From assembly GCA_030740295.1 (NCBI GenBank), contig JASLXP010000007.1, positions 1 through 26,477 of the forward strand: DNA of 26,477 nt, in the 5' to 3' direction. Below the pieces are notes generated by a model. That model had not been told where the DNA came from. It saw only the letters and a list, made by a program, of their open reading frames with translations, and ran no database searches. The stretch is from Planctomycetota bacterium. GTDB taxonomy: Bacteria; Planctomycetota; PUPC01; JACPCR01. The position numbers and the translations under genes are program-made. Shown piece after piece: positions 8,010 to 16,588 of the stretch (its first letter is position 1; each line of letters starts with the position of its first letter).

Positions 8010-9919
8010 AAGGAAGCCTGCCCGGGCCGTACCCTTGCCTGCTCGTCTGCTCACTGGCTCACGTGCTAATCTGCAGTCTCAGCAGCTCTCGTCAGGCAGA
8101 AGCTTACGACTTGGTTTACCGCGCCGCGCGCAGCCGGAGCCCGGCCTACATTTCCCCGGATATGCCCTGCCGCCTCTACTTCCTTCTGACGAACAAGAAC
8201 AAGATTCGTGAGGGCGCCGATGTTCACCTGCACGTGGACCTGCCCCAGGGGGTGAAGCCCGTGGGGTTGTGTGTACACCGGCAGCCCCATTGCGCGGACC
8301 CTGCAAAGTTCGGCAAACCGCGGGAGGTGCTCAGGGACGGGGAAAAGTTCTACCGGTACGACCTGGACGTACCCTCGTGTGTCTTTGTGGACATCTTCCT
8401 TTATCTCTCCACGACACTCGCGCCCGGCACTACAACCCGCATGCACTATTGGGGCAGCATCCCGAATAAGGAAGGGCCGGAACGGAAAGTGGCACTCCAG
8501 GTGATCAATATCCATAAGGTAAAGCACAAGCCCAAGCGGCTGTTGATCGGCGAGAGCTGGGAGGGACGAGGCGCCTTTCTGGCATGGCCCAACTTCGAAA
8601 AGCACTACACAGACCTCGGCATGAACTTCATCGGCCTGACGGACTTTCAGACACCTACAGGCACCCTGCGGGACAAGAAGCCGGTGCGCGATTTTGTGGA
8701 TCGGTGCACCGGGGCAGGCATACACGTGGCAGGCGTCTTTTCGCCCGGGCGCACCATGATGCATTACTGCGAGGCCACTCCGGCTGTCCTGGCCCGAAAT
8801 CAGGAAGGCCAGATATTTCACCTGAAGAAAACGAGCAACAAATCCATTTGCCTCAGCTACCGCGGGCTTTTCTTCGAGAAGACCTTTCTCGAACCGTTAC
8901 AGAACCTCGCTGCCTGTGGCGTCTCCTTCGCCATGTACGACTATGAGATGGGGTACGGATCCGAGAATCAGTACGTCTGCTATTGCGACCGATGCCTGAA
9001 GAAATACAGCGGCTACTTCCGGGAGAAGTACAGGAAGCTGGAATACCTGGACCCGCGCGAGGTTATCGCCGCGCCGGAAGAGCACCCAGAGCATCTCGAT
9101 GCCTGGCGCCATTTTGTTACCGACCAGACGGCCGATTGGTTCCATCGCAAGAGAGAATACTTCAAGGCCATGTGCGAGAAATACGGCGCCAAGTCATCCC
9201 CGCGGGTCATGCTCGGCGACTATGGCTCGCCTGGCCCATGGAAGCAGGCCGAGAGAAGAGCCTTCTATAAGCCCAAGTGTCTGGAACGTGGTCTGGACTT
9301 CATTCAGCACATTTTCTACAGGCCGTGGGACATCAAGTACACTCGCGACAAGGCGCAGACTATGCACGTGGGCGGCTGGCGCGGTTTCGCTTATCCCTCC
9401 AAGAATCAGCTCCCCTGGACCACGCCCGGCTGGACCGGTGGCGCAGCCAACACATCATCCGAAAAGTTCCGCGCCATGCTGATGGAAATCCTCGCCAACG
9501 GTTGCCACGGCATGGTCTTCTACGACGGCTGCGGCTTCGACGGGCTTGATTTCAGCATCGTGGCCGAAGTGGTGGATATGTTCGCGCCCGTGGAGGACAT
9601 CATCATCGACGGTGAGTACCTGATTGCCGAATGCGACGTGGAGGGAGAGGCGACCGAGAAGGAGAAGCCCAAGGCGAAGGGCGAAGAGGCGAAGGATGCC
9701 GTCGCACACGGGCAGAGGTTGGGGAACGAGATGGTTCTCATCGTCTCACATTACGACGGCAAGGAAGAGGTGAAGGTGACTGTCACTCTACCTGTCAAGA
9801 AGCCGAGCGAGGTCAAAGACCTGAGAACGGAAAAGAAACTAGCGACGGTGACGCCAGAGAATCCGAAGCTCACACTTACCTTCAACGAGAATCGCGCCAC
9901 GGTCATACACGTGAAGTGA
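8006..9919 (+). CDS. Secreted protein with probable glycosidase-like TIM barrel, family not recognised (637 aa)
   Basis: The start overlaps the previous stop (ATGA), and GGAG lies 8 bp upstream. The N-terminus is hydrophobic and Cys-rich up to about residue 32 and looks like a signal peptide. Residues about 35-165 look like a beta-sandwich, about 170-545 like a TIM barrel, and about 590-637 like a small C-terminal beta domain reached through a Lys/Glu-rich linker. A possible active-site segment is MYDYE with D312 and E314. Shortly after it comes C325-Y-C327-D-R-C330, the same C-x-C-x-x-C spacing as in the DUF4838 proteins, although this is not clearly a DUF4838 member. I cannot name the family. 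By context it is probably an exported glycoside hydrolase acting with the rest of the operon. Confidence 0.75.
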   Translation: MKGSLPGPYPCLLVCSLAHVLICSLSSSRQAEAYDLVYRAARSRSPAYISPDMPCRLYFLLTNKNKIREGADVHLHVDLPQGVKPVGLCVHRQPHCADPAKFGKPREVLRDGEKFYRYDLDVPSCVFVDIFLYLSTTLAPGTTTRMHYWGSIPNKEGPERKVALQVINIHKVKHKPKRLLIGESWEGRGAFLAWPNFEKHYTDLGMNFIGLTDFQTPTGTLRDKKPVRDFVDRCTGAGIHVAGVFSPGRTMMHYCEATPAVLARNQEGQIFHLKKTSNKSICLSYRGLFFEKTFLEPLQNLAACGVSFAMYDYEMGYGSENQYVCYCDRCLKKYSGYFREKYRKLEYLDPREVIAAPEEHPEHLDAWRHFVTDQTADWFHRKREYFKAMCEKYGAKSSPRVMLGDYGSPGPWKQAERRAFYKPKCLERGLDFIQHIFYRPWDIKYTRDKAQTMHVGGWRGFAYPSKNQLPWTTPGWTGGAANTSSEKFRAMLMEILANGCHGMVFYDGCGFDGLDFSIVAEVVDMFAPVEDIIIDGEYLIAECDVEGEATEKEKPKAKGEEAKDAVAHGQRLGNEMVLIVSHYDGKEEVKVTVTLPVKKPSEVKDLRTEKKLATVTPENPKLTLTFNENRATVIHVK

Positions 9920-9930
9920 AATCAACAGCC

Positions 9931-12201
9931 ATGTCCCCAACTCACATGCCATTCCTGGTTTTCGCTCAAGTCGGATTCTTCCTCTCCCTTAGCGTTGTTT
10001 GGGGACAGGACCTGGACTTCGGCCTGGACGATCCCGACCTCGGAAAGAAGGAGACTGAAGATGATGATCTTTCCGAGTTTACCGGCAAGACGAACAAGAA
10101 GAAGCTCCCCGAGAATCTTTACTTCTACGCCACGTTCGATGAGACCTTCGACGCCATCCAGGCTGGCAAGGATTGCTTCTCCAGCATGACTTCCGTGAAG
10201 GCAATCTATGAAGATGCCCCTGTGGGGAAGGGCGTAGTCCTGCGGCGCGAGACCTTGAGTTATCCGGAAGAGAAAGGCTTCCCGCTTCGCGAAGGAACGA
10301 TGGCGTTCTGGTTGAAGCCGTACGGGATTGGTTTCACGGTCTTTGGGAAATCAACCCGGCGCGACCAGGCACGGGGTGAGCTTAACTCCATGCGCGTAGG
10401 CTATGGCACTTACTCCCGTGAGAAGTCCGTGCCTGTCCTCGACGTGGCTACCACTGACAGCGAGGGGGGGATGGGCCGAAGTGGGCTCCAGGCTGACATG
10501 CCCATCTGGAAGCCAGGCATGTGGAAGCACGTGGCGGTGGTCTGGAGTCGTGCCGGATTCCAGATTTGGGTGGACGGCGAAAAGTTGGCCGAATACGACG
10601 AAGGCGCTTATACGCCGGATGAAAATGCAAAGTCCTTTGACCTGAACCCCGGCCGCTCGATCATCACTATCGACGACTTCCGCGTTTACTCGATCAAGCT
10701 CCAGGAGCATGAAATCAAGGCGCTAGTCGGGATGGCCGACACAAAGGTCATCCGAGCGGCTAAACTGGAAGCGGCGAAGAGTATCGGCAGCGAAAGCGTC
10801 GTCTTTTTCGATCGGAGGTCCATCGACGAGATGGAAGGTGTCCGCCTGGTGTTACACCATCCCCGGCCCGCGGAGGCGGCGCTGCGCCTCAACAAGCCCT
10901 GGGAAGGCCCTTTCAGCTTTGGCTTCACCGCATTCCGCCACGAGGGCAAGTACCGCCTCTACTATCGGACAGCGGGCGCGGCCCGGGAAACCATGGTCAT
11001 GTGCTGCGCGGAAAGCGATGATGGAATTCGCTGGACGAAGCCCGACTTCAGAGCCGCGAAGTACAAAGGAACCAAGAGCAATAACCTGATCGCGGACGAA
11101 CAGGGCCGTCCCATTCCCAACCTTCACGTGTTCCAAGATGCCGGGCCCGCAAGTGCATCCGGAAGAATCAAGGGCTTCTACTTTCAGCGGGCTGAGTCTT
11201 TTCGAGACTTCATCCAGAATGAGCGCGGCCTTCTGCGTGCGGTTTTTCTTACCTCTCACGACGGGGTCACCTTCCGCAGGATGAGCAACCAACCCCGGAT
11301 GCTCTGCAACGCGCCCGAAACTACCGAGACCTTCGCAACGATGTTTTGGTCCGAGGCCGAGAAAGCTTACGTCTGCACCTATCGGTCATGGAATGGCGTT
11401 CATACACTGACACGAACCACTTCTGTTGATTTCGTTCGCTGGTCCCGTCCTCGCGGAAGCATGGGTTTCGGCTCCGGCGATCCGTGGCACATCTGGACGA
11501 GCGGCATGGCCCCTTACCCCCGCTCTCCGGAAGTCTACGTGTCGCTGGCCGGTCGTGTGCGTCCAGGCGTCCAGGTCCTCACGCAGGAGCAGGCCGGTAC
11601 GCTGAGAATCGCGGGCCAGCCTGCTTCCTCTCTGTGGGAGGACAGTTCCGATTGCGTGTTCATGACCTCCGAGCCCGGCAGCATGGTCTGCACACGGGAA
11701 TTCAAAGAGCCGCTCGTGAGTGCCCGGATGGATCCCCAGAACGGCATTCTGGGAAGCAACTTTCCCGTTCAGGGGCTCATCGAGACCGGCCCTGATGAGT
11801 ACTCCTTCTTCCTGTCTCGGCAATATGCTCAGCCCGGCTGGCACTTGCAGCGCTTCATCGTGCGCAAAGATGGCTTTGTCTCTGCGCACGCGGACGCCGA
11901 AGGCGGGCATCTGATCGTCAAGCCGCTGCGCTTCACCGGCCATCGGCTTGAGTTGAACTGCGTTGTCGGACCTGCCGGCAGCATCAGAGTCGGGATCGAG
12001 GACGCGTCCGGCGAAGCAAAGATGATTCCCGGTTTTGCTCTGGAAGATTGCCTTCCCCTGTCGGGCGACACTCTCAGCCAAACGGTGCGTTGGAAAGGCG
12101 GCAGAGACTTACGCACCCTCGCAGGAAAAGTCGCGGCCCGTCTGCACTTCACCTTGAAGAACGCAGACCTCTACTCCTTCCGATTTGGTGCGGGTGATTG
12201 A
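9931..12201 (+). CDS. Secreted LamG plus five-bladed beta-propeller (GH43/GH32-like) protein (756 aa)
   Basis: The frame is open further upstream, but that part lies inside the previous gene; the ATG at 9931, 11 bp after its stop, begins a clear signal peptide ending VVWG. A short acidic linker (about residues 28-50) follows. Residues about 58-272 form a LamG/concanavalin domain ending with the usual IDDFRVYSIKL pattern. Residues about 290-620 look like a five-bladed propeller of the GH43/GH32 type, with repeated strand patterns such as GKYRLYYR and AESDDGIRWTKP. The last 110 residues form a beta-sandwich with the pattern GFALEDC, GDTL, VRWKGG and LYSFRF, which I associate with planctomycete propeller proteins. 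The likely role is extracellular glycan hydrolysis or binding. I could not assign catalytic carboxylates. It closes the operon. Confidence 0.8.
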   Translation: MSPTHMPFLVFAQVGFFLSLSVVWGQDLDFGLDDPDLGKKETEDDDLSEFTGKTNKKKLPENLYFYATFDETFDAIQAGKDCFSSMTSVKAIYEDAPVGKGVVLRRETLSYPEEKGFPLREGTMAFWLKPYGIGFTVFGKSTRRDQARGELNSMRVGYGTYSREKSVPVLDVATTDSEGGMGRSGLQADMPIWKPGMWKHVAVVWSRAGFQIWVDGEKLAEYDEGAYTPDENAKSFDLNPGRSIITIDDFRVYSIKLQEHEIKALVGMADTKVIRAAKLEAAKSIGSESVVFFDRRSIDEMEGVRLVLHHPRPAEAALRLNKPWEGPFSFGFTAFRHEGKYRLYYRTAGAARETMVMCCAESDDGIRWTKPDFRAAKYKGTKSNNLIADEQGRPIPNLHVFQDAGPASASGRIKGFYFQRAESFRDFIQNERGLLRAVFLTSHDGVTFRRMSNQPRMLCNAPETTETFATMFWSEAEKAYVCTYRSWNGVHTLTRTTSVDFVRWSRPRGSMGFGSGDPWHIWTSGMAPYPRSPEVYVSLAGRVRPGVQVLTQEQAGTLRIAGQPASSLWEDSSDCVFMTSEPGSMVCTREFKEPLVSARMDPQNGILGSNFPVQGLIETGPDEYSFFLSRQYAQPGWHLQRFIVRKDGFVSAHADAEGGHLIVKPLRFTGHRLELNCVVGPAGSIRVGIEDASGEAKMIPGFALEDCLPLSGDTLSQTVRWKGGRDLRTLAGKVAARLHFTLKNADLYSFRFGAGD

Positions 12202-12246
12202 CTCTTTGGGATTTTGGCCATATGCCGCCGAAGCTTAATACGCCCC

Positions 12247-14205
12247 TCAGCAGTGTCCCCTTGGAACTGATTCTGACCAGTTTTTGCTGAAGAACTGTTC
12301 GTCGTTGACAGTGATCTTGACATCTACCGCGTGGTAAAAGGACAGTTTGTCACTCGTGGTGTCGCAATGGGCGTCTACGACGATGCGCCGGTCCGAGTAG
12401 TCGAACTCCCGTCGTGCGTTGGCGTGCACGACAGTCAACGCCGGGTCTCTTGCGGACACGGTGTAGGAGGCAGCGTGTTCCCAGCCATGACCGTAGGCGG
12501 CACTGTACTCGAGGCACGCCGTTTCCTCGATGGGATTGCGGGCAATCGAGAATTTCGGAGGTGTGAGCTTGTCAATCTGCGGCGGGCCGTCGGGTGAAAT
12601 TCTGAGAGCAGGCTCAGGCAGGGCGGGGCTCCGCGTCGGCACGATGGGCAGGATGATCCGGGACGGATGCTCGGCATCGTAATAGATCGTGTTGATGCAC
12701 GAAGCGGGCGTGGGCCAGGCATTCAGGAAATCAGCGCCGGCAATGTCGAGTCGTATGCGATGTCCCTTTTCAATGTGATAGGCGCAGGCGAGTAGCTCGA
12801 TATCGACTTCGTAGATTCTTCCGGGCTCGATGTGCGAGGGGGTGCTGTGTGAATCCCTGTGTGTTACGTTCAGATAGCCTTTGGTGATCAGAGCTGATGT
12901 GCCGTCCGGAGAAACATCGCAGAGCTTCACCGACAGAAAGCTGATGGGTGCCGTAGATGAGAAATGCAGCACGGCACGCGGAAGGCCGGTCACCTCCGTT
13001 TCTTTGTCGAGTGGCTCGGAAGTGTAAGTGAGTGAATCGACCTCATCGGCACGTTGGTCCAGCGGCCTGGCCCAGTTGATGTTAAAAGGCCCGCCGCCGT
13101 GCATGCCGCCATTTCCTCCGACGCGCGGGTCATATTCCAGAGCGTCGCTGCCATCGGCCGTCTCGTCGTCGAGGGCTTGAGTTGTGAGATTCCCGCCGGA
13201 CCGCAGGTACATCGGTGTCTCCAGCGTGCGCGCCGGGGGCCACTCGTTCTCGCAGCGGAATACTCCCCGGTCTTCGGCCCGAATCGTGGCAGGCTTGTCG
13301 TATTCTCGGACGAAAACGGTGACGGGCGGCTCGTCCATGACGCCGTTGTCTTCGCCCTTGAGCCAATAGTCGAACCATCTGACGGCCTCCGGCAGCCAGT
13401 CGATCCTTGGACCGGGAATGCCCCCTTCGGGCCACTGGTGAGACCACGGCCCGATCAGCGCACGCCTGGGGCCGTTGAGATTGGCGAAGGTCCTCAGCAG
13501 CGGCGTGTGATACCAGTCGGCCCATCCGCCCACGACGAAGACTGCACACTGGACTCGTCCATACTTATCGCGCAGAGAGCGATCACGCCAGAACGGCCCG
13601 TCTTCAAGATTGCGAATGAAGGGGATGGCCCACGGCACATTTCTTTCGAGTCGCTCTGCCCAGATTTCTTCCCAGTCCTCACCCACCTCCGCGGGGTCCG
13701 GGGGCGAAAAATTGGATGCGGTCATGATTGGGCCGTAACAGGTGTACATGTAGGGCCTGGGCGAACCGCCGGGCTGGGTCCATTCCGTGTACGGATCGTC
13801 TGTACCCGATCTTGCGATGATAGCTTTCAAGTGCGGGGGAGCGGCTCCGGCCATTTGCAGCGCGACCACCGCGCCAAACGACATGCCCCACATGCCGACG
13901 TTACCGTTGCACCAGGTCTGCCCGGCAACCCATTCGATCATGTCATAGCCGTCCTGCCTTTCGGGCCCGCTGTAGATGCTGTCGTTCCAGCCACCCGAGC
14001 TGCCAGTGCCGCGTATGTCCCACGTCACGGAAGCGAAGCCGTGCCCCACAATAGGAGGAGGCGAGCCCAACTGCCCTTTCCGGTACGGGGTGTAGCCGAC
14101 AATCGCAGGAACAGGCTCTTCCGTCTCCGGACGATGAACGTGGACAGACAGTTCAACACCGTCACGCATCGGTACGCGAAGGGATTCAGATTTGGTCGAA
14201 GGCAT
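12247..14205 (-). CDS. CocE/NonD family serine hydrolase (652 aa)
   Basis: This is an alpha/beta hydrolase of the CocE (cocaine esterase)/X-Pro dipeptidyl-peptidase group, cleaving acyl esters or beta-lactam-like and peptide substrates; the natural substrate is unknown. The hydrolase domain begins at VPMRDGVELSV. The nucleophile is S109 in GMSFG, the acid D230 in GGWADWY and the base H256 in GPWSHQ, a complete triad with family spacing. The C-terminal jelly-roll domain (PF08530-like) covers about residues 330-560. No signal peptide is seen, so it is probably cytoplasmic. The frame is open to 14337, but the ATG at 14205 has GGAG 6 bp upstream and begins just before the conserved domain. An ATG at 14217 and others further out remain possible. 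It converges with the propeller gene, 45 bp apart. A decayed copy lies at 15983-17049. Confidence 0.88.
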   Translation of the reverse strand: MPSTKSESLRVPMRDGVELSVHVHRPETEEPVPAIVGYTPYRKGQLGSPPPIVGHGFASVTWDIRGTGSSGGWNDSIYSGPERQDGYDMIEWVAGQTWCNGNVGMWGMSFGAVVALQMAGAAPPHLKAIIARSGTDDPYTEWTQPGGSPRPYMYTCYGPIMTASNFSPPDPAEVGEDWEEIWAERLERNVPWAIPFIRNLEDGPFWRDRSLRDKYGRVQCAVFVVGGWADWYHTPLLRTFANLNGPRRALIGPWSHQWPEGGIPGPRIDWLPEAVRWFDYWLKGEDNGVMDEPPVTVFVREYDKPATIRAEDRGVFRCENEWPPARTLETPMYLRSGGNLTTQALDDETADGSDALEYDPRVGGNGGMHGGGPFNINWARPLDQRADEVDSLTYTSEPLDKETEVTGLPRAVLHFSSTAPISFLSVKLCDVSPDGTSALITKGYLNVTHRDSHSTPSHIEPGRIYEVDIELLACAYHIEKGHRIRLDIAGADFLNAWPTPASCINTIYYDAEHPSRIILPIVPTRSPALPEPALRISPDGPPQIDKLTPPKFSIARNPIEETACLEYSAAYGHGWEHAASYTVSARDPALTVVHANARREFDYSDRRIVVDAHCDTTSDKLSFYHAVDVKITVNDEQFFSKNWSESVPRGHC

Positions 14206-14395
14206 TACTGTCTCCATGGTCTCGCTAGGCTGGCCATCACGGCTCTGAGCTAATCTACAATTGTGAGCTGACATTCCAAATGCGGCCAACCTGCGAATGA
14301 ATAGCCCCAGTTCCGTCAAGTCTTCTTGTGATACCACCTGATGTCAGGCAGTATGACCAGGAGAATGTGAATCCTCATGTCAGCACGAAAGGAGT

Positions 14396-14464
14396 TGGGT
14401 AACGCCTTTCTTAGGCGGGCCCTGAGCGGATGGCGAGTCCGGTCCCTAATAAAGCCGTTACCCA
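14396..14464. repeat. Inverted repeat with 9-bp perfect arms in a divergent intergenic region
   Basis: TGGGTAACG at 14396-14404 is perfectly complementary to CGTTACCCA at 14456-14464. Between the arms lies a small hairpin, CGCCT-N5-AGGCG (14403-14417), and a GC-rich stretch that could pair weakly. It lies about 100 bp upstream of the PL22-like gene. It may be a folded leader RNA, a small palindromic element or an extended protein-binding site. The 67-nt length with 7-bp ends recalls a tRNA, but no T-arm is present. Confidence 0.45.
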
Positions 14465-14502
14465 CCCCTGCTTCGACAAACCTGAAACTCTTAGATTCGT
14501 TC

Positions 14503-14545
14503 TCAGAAGATCGTTCTGATCCTGGATCGTGAACTCTGATTCAGA
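14503..14545. promoter_or_regulatory. Two operator-like dyads upstream of the PL22-like gene
   Basis: TCAGAA-GATCG-TTCTGA (14503-14519) and TCTGA-T-TCAGA (14535-14545) share TCAGA/TCTGA half-sites and lie 20 to 62 bp before the start codon at 14565. This arrangement suits a regulator binding site. No convincing -35/-10 pair could be placed, and no regulator gene is adjacent. The rest of 14206-14564 shows only the inverted repeat listed separately. Confidence 0.35.
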
Positions 14546-14564
14546 CGTATTATGAGGAACTCCA

Positions 14565-15917
14565 ATGAAAGGTTCAGAGAATCTGCCCATCGGCGCTGAA
14601 TGGACCGAGGCGAAAGAGTGCCCGGAAATGCTGTCCGTGTTTTCTCCGCCAGACATCGAGGTGCATCACATCGCGACCGACGCGGATCACGACACACACT
14701 GTGCTGCGATGCATTCTTCCTTTGGGCTTTTCACTCCCGATTCGAAGCGGTTTATCTTCCATCGGCAGCTCGGCGCCGGTAGCAAAGGGCCGGGCAAGCG
14801 CGAGTTCTTGCTTTGCGAGATCGATGATGGATTCAAGCTCCGGCGCCTTACCGATGAAGACCACGCCTGCGGTCCCATTCTCTCGCTGGAAGGTCAGTCG
14901 ATGTACTATTGGGTCGACAACTCCGGCGAAGACAGGCCCCACATCGTTCTGAAACAGATTGACCTCGATACTTTCAGGACCGAGACGCTTCTTGTGGTGG
15001 ACGGCCCGGTCGAGGGGGTCGGGCGTGTTCCCCGGGGCGGCTACATGTATGACAAAACCTCCATTCGCCACGACGGTAAACGGCTTGCCGCTTCGTGCAG
15101 CTTCTATACTGAGGACGATCCGCTCTTTGCCACGATTGTCGTCGACCTGGAAGCAATGAGCGTCCAAGGCTTCATTTTCGAGCCCTACAACTGGCGTCCG
15201 AACGGTCTCTACTACCGAGGCGATGACCCGCAGTTCCTCAACCACATGCTCATGGGGCGGTCACACATGCGAAGTGGGACCAATACTCAGGGGAAGTGGT
15301 ATTCGGAAAAGGAGCCGACGAATCCTGGATTCGGGACGCTCCACATTGTGACTGACGAAGGGGAGCAGGTTGCCACGGTGCCCATCGGCGACCAGGGCGA
15401 AGGCGTCGACCACCCTACCTGGCGAGGCGGGAAGTACGAAGTCGTCACCCATACCAGCGATTTCAACACGGCCCCCCACTGGCGCGGGACCATGCTCTGC
15501 GCGGAACCGGTTGCCTGTGCTGAGGAAGACCAATTCAAGGGCGCCCAAATCCCAGGGGCGAAGCGCTTCGAACTTACCCGCAAAATCCGGCGCCCCGATG
15601 AGTGCCACCACAGTTGGGATCAGTCAGGAACTCGCGTCGTCGCCGATACCGAAGGATGGTCCGGACGCCACACGCCGGTGCCGCTTGGTCCGTCGTCGCA
15701 CCTCTGGATTGGGACAGTCGTCGAGCCGGAAGACGAAGATCCATACGTCCTCCCGAAACACTTGCTTCATCCGCGCAGCAGTTGGACCGGAAGCTATTGG
15801 ACCGAAGTCCAACCTGCCATGTCACCCGACTGTAAAACCATCTTTTTCAATTCTGACTGGCTGGGCAAGACCGGCCATCCCCAGGTCTTCTGCGTCCAGG
15901 GACATAGTTTCCCCTGA
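14565..15917 (+). CDS. Oligogalacturonate lyase-like beta-propeller protein, PL22-related (450 aa)
   Basis: GAGGAA at 14554-14559 precedes the ATG by 5 bp. There is no signal peptide, so the protein is cytoplasmic, as expected for PL22 enzymes, which cleave short oligogalacturonides after import. Repeated strand patterns (SFGLFTPDSKRFIF, PAMSPDCKTIFFNSD) indicate a seven-bladed propeller of TolB/PL22 type. In classical PL22 the last blade carries a Q-x-x-H-P-H-P stretch whose Gln and two His help bind manganese. By my alignment from memory the matching stretch here reads Y-W-T-E-V-Q-P before AMSPD, so those ligands are replaced. A His pair (CHHSWDQ, about residue 345) is kept. It may be a lyase of altered specificity or a sugar-sensing propeller. 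Its neighbour is the divergent CocE gene. Confidence 0.7.
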   Translation: MKGSENLPIGAEWTEAKECPEMLSVFSPPDIEVHHIATDADHDTHCAAMHSSFGLFTPDSKRFIFHRQLGAGSKGPGKREFLLCEIDDGFKLRRLTDEDHACGPILSLEGQSMYYWVDNSGEDRPHIVLKQIDLDTFRTETLLVVDGPVEGVGRVPRGGYMYDKTSIRHDGKRLAASCSFYTEDDPLFATIVVDLEAMSVQGFIFEPYNWRPNGLYYRGDDPQFLNHMLMGRSHMRSGTNTQGKWYSEKEPTNPGFGTLHIVTDEGEQVATVPIGDQGEGVDHPTWRGGKYEVVTHTSDFNTAPHWRGTMLCAEPVACAEEDQFKGAQIPGAKRFELTRKIRRPDECHHSWDQSGTRVVADTEGWSGRHTPVPLGPSSHLWIGTVVEPEDEDPYVLPKHLLHPRSSWTGSYWTEVQPAMSPDCKTIFFNSDWLGKTGHPQVFCVQGHSFP

Positions 15918-15982
15918 GGAGGGGTGATCCCATGGTGGCTGAGTCTTACGCATCATCTTTCTTGTCGTCCTGATCGCGTACT

Positions 15983-16197
15983 CCGGATTGCGGATGAAAG
16001 GGAGGCCAACGGGACATTTCTTTCGAGTCGCTCGGCCCAGATTTTCTCCCAATCCTCACCGCCGCGAGGTCCGGCGACGAAAAACTGGATGCCGTCGTGA
16101 TTGGGCCGTAACAAGTACAATGTCGTCCTTGGCGACCGCCAGGCTGGGCCCATTCCATATAGGAACCGTCTGTATCCGATCTTGCGATAATGGCTCT
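15983..16197 (-). pseudogene. Internal fragment of a decayed CocE/NonD hydrolase gene
   Basis: On the minus strand this stretch closely matches the middle of the intact CocE gene (13605-13835). The longest exact run I see is about 20 bp, around ACATTTCTTTCGAGTCGCTC. The encoded segments IIARSDTDGSYMEWAQPGG and EDWEKIWAERLERNVP match, but they lie in different frames, so at least one frameshift is present. Homology stops at both ends, leaving only about 70 codons. This is the only recognisable content of the gene-free stretch 15918-16240. It is the remnant of a second CocE paralogue. Confidence 0.85.
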
Positions 16198-16240
16198 TCC
16201 ACGAAAGAACAACGTCGCCTTTCAGCCATGCCTTCGAAAA

Positions 16241-16588
16241 TCAGAGACCCAAAGTGTGCCTCAAAGCTGTATCTACCGCTTCCATGTTCGACAAGGCTCC
16301 GATGGACTGGTCGATCTCTGTGTCCAGGAGCGTGGCAAGGTTGTCGGTCATGATGACCGAGTCGGTTCTCAGCCCGGATTGCTGCCCTTCACGGGAAGCT
16401 ACTTCCACAACAATTCGGCTCGGATGTCCGGCGCGGTTCATGTTGGAGGTAATCATGGCAACGATGGTTTGAGGAAGTCCTGTTCCGATACCTTCGACTT
16501 GGACGACCAGGACAGGCCGGCGCTTTGCCGTCCGCAAATTCGAGTCTGGGAACAGAGCCAGTACGACCTCTCCACGGTCATAATTCAT
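16241..16588 (-). CDS. MazF/PemK-family toxin (115 aa)
   Basis: MazF-type endoribonucleases cut RNA and stop growth when free of antitoxin. The start is set at the ATG at 16588, giving MNYDRGEVVLALFP, the normal beginning of the family, and a normal length. An ATG at 16597 is possible, while the longer open frame to 16711 lies inside the antitoxin gene. R24 in the RRPVLVV motif and T47 in the MITSN segment match the positions of the catalytic Arg and Thr of Bacillus MazF, so it looks active. It overlaps the end of the antitoxin gene by 11 bp, so translation is coupled. The pair lies between two fragments of a broken CocE gene, which suggests arrival by insertion. Confidence 0.87.
   Translation of the reverse strand: MNYDRGEVVLALFPDSNLRTAKRRPVLVVQVEGIGTGLPQTIVAMITSNMNRAGHPSRIVVEVASREGQQSGLRTDSVIMTDNLATLLDTEIDQSIGALSNMEAVDTALRHTLGL

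Noticed and set aside
9631..9930. Upstream extension of the LamG-propeller gene
   Set aside because: This 100-codon part lies inside the preceding gene, has Arg/Glu-rich low-information sequence, and would hide the clear signal peptide that starts at 9931.
13054..14253. 399-codon open frame on the plus strand
   Set aside because: It lies antisense to the CocE gene, whose triad and domain pattern are clear. The frame is open only because of G+C-rich codon use.
14397..14463. tRNA-like end pairing (7-bp GGGTAAC with GTTACCC)
   Set aside because: No T-arm with its usual loop, no plausible anticodon arm, and no CCA-side features. Kept only as an inverted repeat.
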